Below are positions 11,789 to 24,200 of a stretch of DNA of 64,000 bases, one piece after another (the stretch's first letter is position 1; each line of letters opens with the position of its first letter). Origin of the DNA: Paralvinella palmiformis. Taxonomy: Eukaryota > Annelida > Polychaeta > Terebellida > Alvinellidae. The notes under the pieces were generated by a model. It did not search any database. It was given only the letters and a program-made list of their open reading frames with translations, and had not been told where the DNA came from. A program made the translations under genes and the position numbers. The stretch covers positions 187,501-251,500 of the forward strand of contig JAODUP010000920.1 in the NCBI GenBank assembly GCA_025642065.1, in the 5' to 3' direction.

Positions 11789-11933
11789 AGATGTTGTAAT
11801 TTACAATTAGATGATATTCAACATGTGAAAGACTGTACAGGAAGTTGTTTGGACAAAGTCAAACAATGTAAGCAGTGTCGTATGAGGCTCTGCTTGGCGA
11901 ACGGGATGACCCTGAATCATCTTCACTCCAAGG
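11789..11933 (+). CDS. nuclear receptor-type zinc finger, second coding exon (finger II)
   Basis: The exon follows a strong acceptor (tatgtttcag) and continues the frame of the first exon in phase 0, so FFK is joined to RCC. The residues CKQCRMRLCLANGM match the end of nuclear-receptor finger II (usually CxxCRxxKCLxxGM). The finger is unusual: the spacing reads C-x3-C-x6-C-x2-C instead of C-x5-C-x9-C-x2-C, so the D-box loop is shortened. The donor AAGG|gtagta leaves phase 1. No ligand-binding domain follows before the next exon, which is USP1. The alternatives are a DBD-only protein or an N-terminal domain of a USP1 fusion. Confidence 0.75.
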
Positions 11934-12258
11934 GTAGTAAATCAGTTCTTTATCACATCATTACATTTGTTAAGTATTAATGTTTTTGTTGTGATTAATG
12001 AACCTCGTTAAGTTTAAATCCATATTTCATGTAAAAGAACACCTACAATGATGGCAAGTACCTAATTATCTTAGTTATTAATAGTGAACCATATTTGGGT
12101 GCTATCGTTGCAGTAGACCATTATCTGTAATACGTAAACAGATTTCTGGTGGTAGTCTTTGGCACTGAATATGAATAACTTATCCTATTAACATAAATAT
12201 CAGACCATAATTGGTACCATGTTTGTTTCTGATTTAAGCACAAGGTAGTAAGTTGACG

Positions 12259-15200
12259 ATGTCGGAAAAATCTCCGAAGGAAAAGTTGGAGCCTGCACAA
12301 AAAGAGCCGTCTAGTGCAGGAAAAAAGTCCAAGTTGTCATTAAAAAGTAGCAGACAGATTCAGAATTGTGATGATGTTTCTAGACCATTAGATAAGTGGA
12401 CAAATAGTAACACACAGTAAGTATTGGCTTTTAACATTCCAGAAATCATAACTTAAGTTTAATATGTAAACCAGACATTGGGTCAATTCAATTTCGGAAT
12501 TGATGGTCAATTCCAATTTTGGAATTAGAATTGAGTATTTAATAAAAATGGAATTGGAATTGAAGTTTCCTATAAAAAATTAAATCCACAGATTAATTTA
12601 CGATTTAATTTTTTATTTCAGAAATATTTCTTCCATGACAATCTTACTTGTAGTATAAACTACTCAGAGTAGGTACTCAGAGTACCTACTCATGGTAAAA
12701 AGTAGTAGGTAAAAAATGAGTCTAAAAACGAAATTGGAATTGATACATTTGAAATTGAAAAATTTGGTTTGGAATTTACCAAATGGAATTGATAAAATGG
12801 AATTGACCCCATGTCTGATATATATTTAACACTGAAGCTATGTGTGTGCTTGTGTTATTTATAAGCTATATGTTTCTGACATCCTTAATTTTTAACATCT
12901 ACCAGTTTAGTTTAATACATTTAATGTTTTAAGTGTATCACATTGGATAAATTGTTGAATACATGGAAGAAAAAATATAGCTTTTTCAGTTTTTCCTGAG
13001 ATATATTTACCTATGTTAAGAGATTATTTATGTATACATCATTTAGAGAACCGAAGGCTGTTAATAACCCACCAGAAAAGATGGAGAAAAAGGTGGAAAT
13101 TCGGGAAACTGACGTTAAAGTGCCTTGTGTGGCTTCACTTCATAATTTAGGTAAGAATCAGGATTAAATGAATTGGGTTATATTTATTGGTTTTGAAGAC
13201 TTCATCTCTTTGAAATCTCATCATCCAAATAGGTTAGAACAAAACTCTTTTGTAAATGTTGCCCAATAGATCATTTCCGTGACGACCGAGCCATCTAGCA
13301 AAAGTCTGTTTGTGGGTCGCGTTTAACCGGGCTCGCTGAACCATCTGATAAACCATTCCTTTTGTCAATCGTGAAATCACGGAGATCACAATATGTTTCA
13401 CATATTGTTAACATGTCTATTACAGTTCCCAACTTGATGATTTATTTTCCATAAATTGCCAACTTTAAATTTGATTCCATACATAACTGTAGTTTCAAAT
13501 TAACCATCCCTTAATTTTAATATGTGATATTTAGCACCATAGTGTATGAGTGAAAAGTTGTAACTCAGACAGCCATTGGAAAAATGAATGGTCATTATCC
13601 ATATTGGTAGGTCTAAACAACGACAGTTTTGTTATTTTGTTAGAACAAGAGACTTAATTACCGTAGGCGAGGTCGTTTTAGGCCTAAAATATCACGATTT
13701 ATGGTAGTACCTTCCATTTTCCCTGCAGTATTTCCAGGAAATAGTTTTGTTTTCAGAAATCGTTATTTCCAATGTGTTTTGTATACCGTCAATAAATCAC
13801 GGCAAATTATAACGATCGTTTACACAGACTGTTAGCGCATAAGTAGGACCTCAAACTTAAATTAATGGCATGATTAAACATTCAATGAACCGAATATGAA
13901 GTCAACGTCAATATTGTCAATTACTACTGATCCTTTGGTGTTACGTTTGGTCACTAACGTGGCAATAACTGAGACAATGTAAATTACTGGTATATGTAGT
14001 CAGTCTAACTCTTTATTGAAAATAAATTAATCTATTAGATCTATTTGTATAAATATGCCCAGACAAAATGTGTATAAGGGGGCACCCTAATGTCTATGCT
14101 GCCAAACGAATGAGATACGATGCTCTTGGGTACGGAATGTCTCGGGTACGAGTTGTCTGGTTACCAACGCTGCCTTCGAATTGAAAGTCGTGAAATGCGC
14201 TACTGAGTCCAACATCATTTATCCATAATTACAAAAATCAGATAATTCTACATATAAATATTGATTTTCGTCATAAAGCCGTGTATAATTATCATCAACT
14301 TGTTTCTATGACTGCATGAGTTTAAATCAAAATGACAATTGATGTCCGTTTGTATCTAGATCTAGGCTAGAGTCTGTCTAGACGGCTGCTAACACACTGA
14401 AATGTTTTCTCCCGATGACTGAATTTCTTGACACTGAAATAGCACCGGCCATTAAGCCGACCCCCAAAAATAAGGGTCAAAATGTTGACACAAAGTCTCG
14501 GCTTAATGGCCGGGACCTACAGTATATTGAAACTTACATATTTTACATATTTAAAATAATCATATTTTCCTAATGTTTGAATTCATATTGTTCTTTAGCA
14601 AATATTTTTAGTTTATTGCCATAAGATCCGACTTGCAGCCAAACAGTCACTACTTCCCAGCCTCAGCCGTCTCGAATGATGAAAGTTGACTTTCCCCATA
14701 CAAATAATCCTCTCTATTAGCAAAGAAATTCTAAGTTATATTTAATAAAAATGAAACTGCTACTAGAACTCGTAAATCGATTTAGTTCTGTGAATCCCCC
14801 AAAACGTTAATTTACTAACAATTACACTTCTTGTTCCATGCTACTTCACTATGTACGCGGTAGACGTGGGCTGCTCATTTGTTATGGAAATTGTCTATTA
14901 AAGAGAATGTAGTAGATAAAAACACACAAAATAAATTCGTTAGATTAGGCCTTCTGTTATACTATAGTGATAAAAAAATCATATCGTACAGCACAAATAC
15001 CCACAAATAGTTATTTTAATCACTGAAATTGAAAAGAAAAAAACCTGGTTCACTCATTGATGGAAAGACAGTGAATGACTTTGGTATATATTGCTTTCAT
15101 TTTTGGTATTTTATAGATTTATTGAAAAAAAAGGATACTGCTGAATATCTATGCCTTTCTAATACTTTTAAACAATGGTGAAACGCTATAAAAGTCATCA

Positions 15201-18200
15201 ACATTTTTGCAAGCAGTTACAATAGTTACAGAGGGTTACTCTGTAACTATTGTAATAATTGTCAGAAATGTTTATTAAAATATAATATGATTAAATATAT
15301 TTCAGCTGAGTAAAAAAAACCTGGAAAAATGCAAATAAAAATTATTATTTCCCCCTCACCGCTGTATCGCAGTCATGTTGTTTTGGTGGTTATTGGGCAG
15401 TGTCAAGATGTCATTTGGAATACATTTATCTAGGCAGATATTTGGGATGGCGATCCGTAAATGATACCCATGGGCAGCTCTTTCTATCTGTCCGATAAAA
15501 CTCTGATATCTTTTGATGATAAATATATTTTCAGGATTGATATCACGTTGAATAACAATCAGACAATGTCTTAAAAGACCTGTTTTGTCAGTTCTCGGAC
15601 TTTTTTTGATAGTGAAAGGGTAAACTGTTTCAATCACACCATAAATACATTGATTAAAGTCATGACGGTTGATCAAAGACCATTTTAACATGTACTTTAA
15701 AAGGGTACCTGCTACACGATTTCTGGATATCAGCGTGTTGAAACTCTGCTGACATCACGCATGGAATTAACTCGGATGGGAAGTAGAATATGCACGATTG
15801 TTTTCATTTCATTATAGCTCTTTTTTTCTGGAAATTGTTGTTGTGCAAATGAAACAACACGACGCATAAATATTGTTTTTAGCCCGAGATTAGAAGTTTA
15901 TGTATCGCTTTTATCCAGACTGAACAAGCCGAATATTTCTGTGTCACTCACGACAATTATCCATGTTTAATACAAAATAGCAGAAATATAATCGATAAGG
16001 TTTTATATGGTTAGTATGCATAATGGGAAATTAAATTCCTTGACCAAACGCTGGTGTTCAATATATTTCTCTCAGTTCTCATTTGGCATTTACTCATGTT
16101 TAATCTCAATTGTAGGTAACACTTGTTTTCTGAACAGTGTGCTTCAAGTGCTAAGATACACGCCGCAGTTTGAGGAAAACTTGCATGAACTGGCTCATCA
16201 AATAAAACTCTCCAAGAGAGAAAGAGAGTTAATAGCTGAACTTCAGCAGGTATGTTAACCATCGATGCTGGTGGTAGTGAAGAGAGCTTTAATATGAAGC
16301 TAAATAATTGTTTGTATTCTGGAAGTGTTTATTTTAGTTAATTGATACTACTTTACATCAGATTGTTGAGATTCTTTCATTATTAGCTTTGTGGACTTTA
16401 AAATGTCTCTCTATATTATATAACATGTGAGATTGGTAACTCGGTTTGATATTATCTTATTTATCTAGAAGTTTTGGTGCTGAAACGAATCTATGTTTTT
16501 ATGGTAAGATTCTCACAAACAATGAAAATTTGTTTGCCATGCGTTTGACATACTCTTACTGTATTATATTTTGATGCTGTGGGTTCCTCCGAACAAAAAA
16601 CTCACCTCACTGGCTCACTGTGGTTAGGGAATTGTTATGTAGAGTTATAGGGAGGAATCAGGGTTTTTTTAAATTCAGTTCCCAATGTGAACCATGTTGC
16701 AGTATTTCAGGAAGCATAGGACACTTGGGTCAAATTGACATCATTTTCCACATATATTGCGTCTCATGGAAAGAAAAATTATTTTATTTATGATGACAAC
16801 TTCTGATGTTCTGGGTTTGCAATGTATTAAATGGTTTATTGACAGGAGGCAGCTGAAAGCCCTCAGAAGAAATAAATCTTTGTGGTGTTGCTAGTCACAT
16901 CGATCCAGTTTTATCTTTCTTTGATCCTGGGCAGTGAAATAACTACATGTTATGGGTTATCAAATAGGCTCACAACCAATACCAGCCAACGAGGCTGGTT
17001 TACTTTGAATCGTGACAGCCAAATTTAGGATGTTTTGGCCAACAGACGTTTTAGCCGACAGACGTTTTGGCCAGGTGTTTTCTGAAGATGGGACGGGACA
17101 CGTTTTGGCTAATTCTTTTTTTTATAAATTATTTTAATAATAAAACTTCCAGTTAGGAGATGAATGTAGTAACCTGCGCAACAATGCTGAAGAGATATAC
17201 AGTAAAGTACACAATCAGGATCTCAAACCTTATACATTTAAAACCATTAAAAGGGACAGTAAGTTAATATATGCCACTATATAAATCAACAAAATGATCA
17301 AATGTAATGCTTTGATTTGATCAGTTGCATATATCATATTATAATATATGCAACTGATGCATCAAAGCATTACATTTGATCATTTTGTTGATCATTTGTA
17401 GTGGCATACATATGAACAAATAAAACATGAAATGACAAAGTCGGAAGCCATAAGCTAATTGCTATTAAGGTGGTCAGCTGCTACTGTGTAAAAATCAAGC
17501 TAACTCACTATAATTTCATAACCTTCTTTGCTGCTTAATCATGGGGGTCATCAACACTAAAAGTTTGATGTTCTGTGTCATATGTTGGCCAAAATTTCCT
17601 ATCTTTGAAAAATAGCTGGCCAAAATGTCCATGGGCCAAAACCTCTGCCACTCTGGCAAGATGTTTGGCAATGCTGATTTTATTAGTTGTACATGTATAC
17701 GATTAATCAACGTCTTTGTGCCAGATAGGTCTTTTGATGAACAGGGAGCTCATAGAGTGCGGTTGGTAATGCACTATGTTGCGAGTTAGGTTTTAACTTT
17801 TGGCGTTACTGGTGACTGTGTGTTATTCCACCTGATCATCTCATTTCTCTCAGGTATAGCCATTCTGTCATCAATCTAAAATATGATCAGTACCGAGGTT
17901 AAACAAAAGACACTCCTAATGAAAGCTTTCATCCTTATTATTAATTATTAGATCAGTGTTGCTTCTAGGGCGCGTTTTCTCCGCGATATTTTAACGTATG
18001 AAGCAAAATAAAGATACCTGCGCCCCACCTCGCGCAGAATAAAACCTCATGGCGCAATATTGTATGTGTTGTGCGCCTTAAATGGTCTCCCTGTCACTAT
18101 TATATTTTGTATGAACGGTTCGTAGGCAGTGCTAACTCCTGTGTAAGGGATCAGTGTTGCTTCTAGGATGTGTTTTTACCAGATTTCCCCGATATTTTAA

Positions 18201-21200
18201 TGTATGGTGTAAAATAAAAAAATCCCTGGGCACCACATGGCACAGAATAAAATCCCATGATGCAATATTCTAAGTGTTGTGGGCATTAACAATCTCCCCA
18301 TCACTTTAGCTTTAATAATGCCATATCGGTGGTGTGGCATTATCAGCAGAAAATGGGTCATGATAAATGCCAAATATTTATCATCCGATAGTTTCCTGAT
18401 CTGAAATAATGCCAAAATCTACTGCTGTAGCCATTTCAGATGTCATATTTTATAAATATTTACTGAATATAAAAACCATGCTTGAAGGATGGGAGAGATT
18501 TTGGTTGGCTGCTGATCTTGGCTGGTAAAGGTCCATTTTGCATTATGATGGTCACATGACTCAAATATTCTCTCCTGATTGGACAGTTATCTTTGTTTAC
18601 AGTAAATAAAAGCACATGGTCTTGTTTATATGGTTGATTTCTCTGTCCCACTCCTGTATATTTGTATGATCACTGTTTTTGTGCATTTTATGTTAGTATT
18701 ATGATACAAATATGGAATTCATAAATCATATTAACTGTATTCATACTTTACTAAAGGAATTATATGCAGTTTTTGGTAACTTAATAATTGTGTTTCTACC
18801 TTGATCCTCTGTCCATCCACTGCTGAGTGTGAGAGGCAGTTCTCCTCGATGAATAGCATTAAAACTTGGTTGAGGAACTCCCTTGGCCAGGAAAATCTAT
18901 TTGATTTGATGCTTATTGCATGTGATGGCCCACTACCCAAAGAATTTCTTCCAGGCCTATTGAGAAAAATACTTCAAATGGGATGCAAATGTCATCATTT
19001 TCAGTTCAAATATTTCTGGGGGTATGCGTTTGTACCCCTAAATGGTTTTCATGCCAAGTGCCCATGTTACTTTAAAATCCCCCACATTTTTAAAACCTAA
19101 GGGGGAGCTACCCCACATTGGCTAAATCCTAGAAGCAACACTGATATCATGTAAATCCTCATCTCTACTGTCATTGACCATCCTGTACATGATCCTGACT
19201 AGCTGTTATCACAGTACCACTGGAGCACATACATGATCCTGACTAGCTGTTATCAACTGGAAGGTCCTGGAATTTGAAAATTTTGAATCCAGGCCTGGAA
19301 AGTCCTGGAATTTTTGTAGAGGTCCTTGAAAGTCCTGGAATTTGGACATATAAATCTATTTTTCTAATCATAAGCGAACAGGAATTCAGTCGTTACACTT
19401 CTTCCAAAATATGGGTGTATTGTTGCGCGTTAAAAGTTCGTGAATTCATTGAAACGGTCCTTGAATTTGACATTGGAAGGTCCTGGAAATATCAAAAGAT
19501 AACTATAAATGACATGTTTATAAATAGGATGGTCTAGCTTAACACGAACCCACTGTTCCGGTTTCCTATCTTAACTAGTTATCAAGCCAGACCCTGGATA
19601 ATGTGTTTATTTCACTTTGTCCTAGCCTAAACTTAAAGCCCATCCTCAACACTAAGCGTAGTAATAACTTGTAAATCACTGATTAACCAAATCAGGGTCG
19701 CAATCTTTATTTCCTTATTAAAAATATGTAGTGTAGTACAGATAAAGTAATTATTCCTGGGTTTTAAATGAAACATGTTTGTATTGAAGAAAAGTAAACC
19801 TTTTCTGAAATGGAAAATGGTCTTACAAAAGAAATGTGCCTCCTACAAAAGAAATAAGTAGCATTTGTAATCAATCAGCCTTGTTTTCAAACAAAAATTG
19901 CTTGATTTTGAAGTCACATTTTGTAAACGAATTTGGTTTTTCTCAATTAACTTTCCCTCTAATTGTATACAAGTAAATACCATACGACCTGCTAAACAGT
20001 AAAAATGCTGGCTTACGTGTATTCAGTCTTAAATGATAAGGAACCCATTTTAATAAAATATTGCAGTTGAATGACAAAGTGGGCTTAGTATAACATCCGA
20101 CTCCCAGAGTGCAATTAACCCAACCGAACACATATTACAGAACAAAATGAAATGATAAAACTAAACAATTCCATGATGTGTCTTGTTATAGATTAGTGGA
20201 TTAAAGGATTATTTGTGACTGAGATGTGCTACATTGGTCATAATTTTTATATAGCTAATAAAGTTTGTGTATAAATTCAGCCAGACCCCATAGAGCTGTG
20301 TGGGGGATGTACTTTGGCCCATGAGATAGACAACTTTAGGTTACTATCTTCAACTTGCTTCAGTTCTATATACCAGCAATTCCTGGGCATATCTGAAGGT
20401 TGTTTCATCTTTGACTACGCTTCAATACCTTTGGAGGTCGCTTGGCCCATTCAGCCTGACATGTGCACAAAAGTGGCCGTTAAACGCCGATCATCAGCAT
20501 CTCCTGGATCAACATCTGTCTTCTCATCACTCAGCTTCATAAGCAGAATTTAAGCTGATGTTATCCAGTTGCAGTATTGTTACTTTATTCATAATGATTA
20601 CAAAATTACTTGAGATAGTATGGGCCATCTGCTAATAGAGTAAAATGTGTTCGGTAAAAAACGGGTAGTTGGCTTACCAAGGCAGTTGATAAATTGTGTT
20701 TTACTGTACATACTTGTAGGTATCACAGCTATTATGTGGTCAAAAAGGATAGATACAGGGATATGCCTTTTGTTTATGGGGAAAGATTGTTAAAATATTT
20801 TTGGGTGATAAGTTTATTTTCTTCTGCTCAATAATTGTAATTTTTGTGACATTTGCCAGAATGATGTGAAGAAAGATGATGATAAAGACATTGACACATG
20901 GGATGTTGTTGTCCATCTTAGTGAGGTAAGATATTGACATGTTATTGTTCATCTTAGTGAGGTCAGATATTGACATGTTATTGTCCATCTTAGTGAGGTC
21001 AAGATATTGACATGTTATTGTCCATCTTAGTGAGGTAAGATATTGACATGTTATTGTCCATCTTAGTGAGGTCAGATATTGACACGTTATTGTCCATCTT
21101 AGTGAGGTCAAGATTATTGTCCATCTTAGTGAGGTCAGATATTGACACGTTATTGTCCATCTTAGTGAGGTCAGATATTGACACGTTATTGTCCATCTTA

Positions 21201-24200
21201 GTGAGGTCAGATATTAACATGTTGTTGTCCATCTTAGTGAGGTCAGATATTAACATGTTACTGTCAGTAAGTCTCCCACAAGTCTACCACTGACATTTTA
21301 AGTTTGTCTGACTGTGTACATGTACCTCTTAAAATGTGGAAAATATTGCACTTTAATGGCTAAAAATGATACTTTTTTAGCGTTTTGTCCATTTTAACAG
21401 GGTTGTTTATATGTGTTTTCCAGGTATTCAGCAAAATGAAACAGGCTGAGCTAAATGTTATGAATGGCAGCTGTTTTATAGGAACAAGGCCGTATGACCT
21501 GATAGACATCATAGGGTGCGTTCTGATTTTGAAAAACTAAATAGGATTGAGATATTTCTGAATGCCTTAAGAAAATGTGGAGTAAAACTGCCCTGCTAGA
21601 TTTTCAGTGTGTTCTGTTTTGAATTTGTGCAGGCATCTGAATCCTGTCTTTGAAGGAGACCAGCAGCAGGATGCCCACGAATTCTTACGATGTTTACTGG
21701 CATATGTTCAGGATGCAAGTCGGTCTCTGAATCGATACCGGAGGAAGGCTGCAGAGGGCCTTGGCAGACCTGTCCAAAAGTGTGTCATGGAGGAAAAATC
21801 GGTACTTGCCTCGCCGAAAGAAGTAGACTTGTTCGGAGGTTCTAAGTCATCTCCAGCACAGGATTCCTCTACTGAGAAAAACGGCGAGAAACATGCTAAT
21901 GCTGTGGATACAAGGACACAACAGATCCCCAGAGATGGACGAAAAGATGAGAATTCAGTCACTTGTGAAGAAAACAAATTACAGACATCATCATTTAAAA
22001 GGGATCCACTTGAACATAAGTTACTGTCTGAGTTGCAGAATCACAGTTATCCAGGTCAGAAATCTCTCTTCGAGTTTCATGATGTGAATATGGATCAGAG
22101 CCGAGTTAGATGTGAAACTACCTGTGCTGGAGAAGTTGATATTTGTCAGAAAAAAGGTAGCATTGGTCAGGTGAATAATATTAAGAGAAGTTATATGACT
22201 AAGAGAAAAGCCCATTGTTGCACATGTGAAACTAATACGGGTGTAAAATCTGCTTCAATGGTGACTAAAGGTGGGTCGTTGCTCACTCGGAAGAAGCGTC
22301 GTTTTAGTCCCGGTGTCAAAGATGTCGGTCGGGCTCAGTCCATGGTGGGAGATGGACACAGAGATAGTAGAAGGCCTGAGGTCTTGAATGGGTCGACACC
22401 CGATCTGAGAATACAGATGAATGGCGACACGGTGAACTGCGGTAGCAAGGGAAAACAAAGTCAGCCATGTAAGAAACCATCACCCAAACAACAAGAAACG
22501 AAGCCATCGGCTGAAAATGGTACGTGTTCTGGGAAACCGGAAGCGATGTCGGATGCGAACGACGAAGTGAAAATAAGTAGGCCCGTGATGAAAGAACTGT
22601 TTGTTAGATTGGACAAGAATGGAATAGACAGGTACTTCAGGAAGGTGAGTTGGCTCATAATAAATGTCATCATCAATATCTGTCGCTTGAACATTTCATG
22701 TTCAAGAATATTCAACTATTTTGAAAACATGTCAGTCTATGGTAATATCACTAGAACGTCAAATACCATCATAGTTCCTTTGTATTTAAGATAGGCTAAA
22801 GCAGGCAGAATAGTGAACATATTTAGAAGCGTACATTGACACCTGATTTGTATTATATACGTTTGAATTTCACATCTGATGGCCTTTTAATGCTGGATTG
22901 GTCCTTCACTTTTTATGATCATTCTTAAAGCCTCAATGGTGAGATACCCACATGTGTTGTACTCCCTCCTGTCAGAACAGTTGGTGCTTTTAAAATAAGT
23001 GGACGCGTTCATGGATGGACACGGAATTAAACGTTTTTCTCGTTCCCAGCAACACAAGGAAAGAAGCTAACATTATCACGATTCTTTGATTTGTGCTTCG
23101 AAGAAATAGTTCTTGCCATTTGCGATGAATTTATTTTTAACTGTAATAGGTGTACCGCGTTATCAAGTTCATGATTATTGTTTGAATTTTATTCGCCATC
23201 CTCATACCTACAGTTAATTGGCTGTTTTGTACTTGATACTTTTTACGTATTTTAATGATGTGACCATAGATTATTTATAATATTGACTTGCAAATAAAAG
23301 TTTATAAAATGCTGATGAAATGAGAGTTCTCGAATCATCATAGATTATGCTTCACATTTGCCTCGTGCTATTTATTTAGAGCGACTAAAACTTGTCAATC
23401 ATTATTTGCTTGCTTTACTAGGTATCCAAGCCGCAGGATTTAGTTGACCTAGACAGACACACCGATCCAGTTTCTGACTGCGTTGAGGAACTGTTCCAGG
23501 GCTGTGTAGAGTTAAGGACACGCTGCTGCGAATGCGAAAAGGTGACTGCACGTAAAGAGGATTACCAGGACATCAGTGTCGCTATTGAAAAGAAGCATCA
23601 AGAGGATGACGACGAAGACGACGAAGAAGAGCTGGTAGGGAGAGGCGGGGAACATTGGCTCAGAGAGTTGGAAGAACGGAAAGGTGACAAGGTCGTCAGT
23701 CAGGATCTCGATTCGGCAGAGAACCGGGATAAAGAAGTACATCTCGATGAGGATGTTAGTCCGTCACCAGAATTGGTTAAAGGCTTGAGGTCTTCCGGTG
23801 GTAGAAGATGTATGAAAACAGAAGGTTAGTTTTGTAATTGTGGGTTTTTAGGGGGGACGGAGCGTTTAAACAATGGGTCTGATATATATTTGATCAGTAC
23901 AGATCATCCCCCCCGATTATTGGTTTTATTATCAGTGGTAAGATAATGGACAATAATTAGGCATCATTGTAAGATATTTATTGTTACATGCTGCAACAGA
24001 TTACATGTCAACAGTACTCTACTTACAGCATCACGTTCGATTATGCATTGATAACTGAAGCAGTGTGATATTTCTTCCGTAGAAGACTTTACATGGATAA
24101 AGAAATCTCTTTGGAAGAAGTTGAACATCTCAGAGAAGACAGCAAATACTGGTGCGAGAGCTGCTGTCATCTTTCGGAAGCTGAACGTTCAATGCATTAC

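Larger units (their letters stand above)
13151..16115 (+). other. USP1 intron 2
   Basis: No exon was recognised. It contains two tight hairpins (14445-14513 and 15217-15255). A 111-codon minus-strand frame (15356-15691) has no recognised family or splice context. Around 14100-14200 the bases are less AT-rich, but I see no coding signature. Confidence 0.4.

Noticed and set aside
15356..15691. 111-codon minus-strand frame in USP1 intron 2
   Set aside because: No known motif, splice sites or neighbour. Possible transposon debris but unsupported.
17153..17258. Candidate USP1 exon with good splice sites
   Set aside because: It leaves phase 1, and the next exon then reads AAA TGA. Skipping it joins 16249 to 20860 in phase 0 and matches the family in length. 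It also lies inside an inverted-repeat structure.
20740..21293. Repeat-rich open frames on both strands (SDLTKMDNN-type and LLSILVRS-type)
   Set aside because: Read-through of the 36-base minisatellite; not genes.
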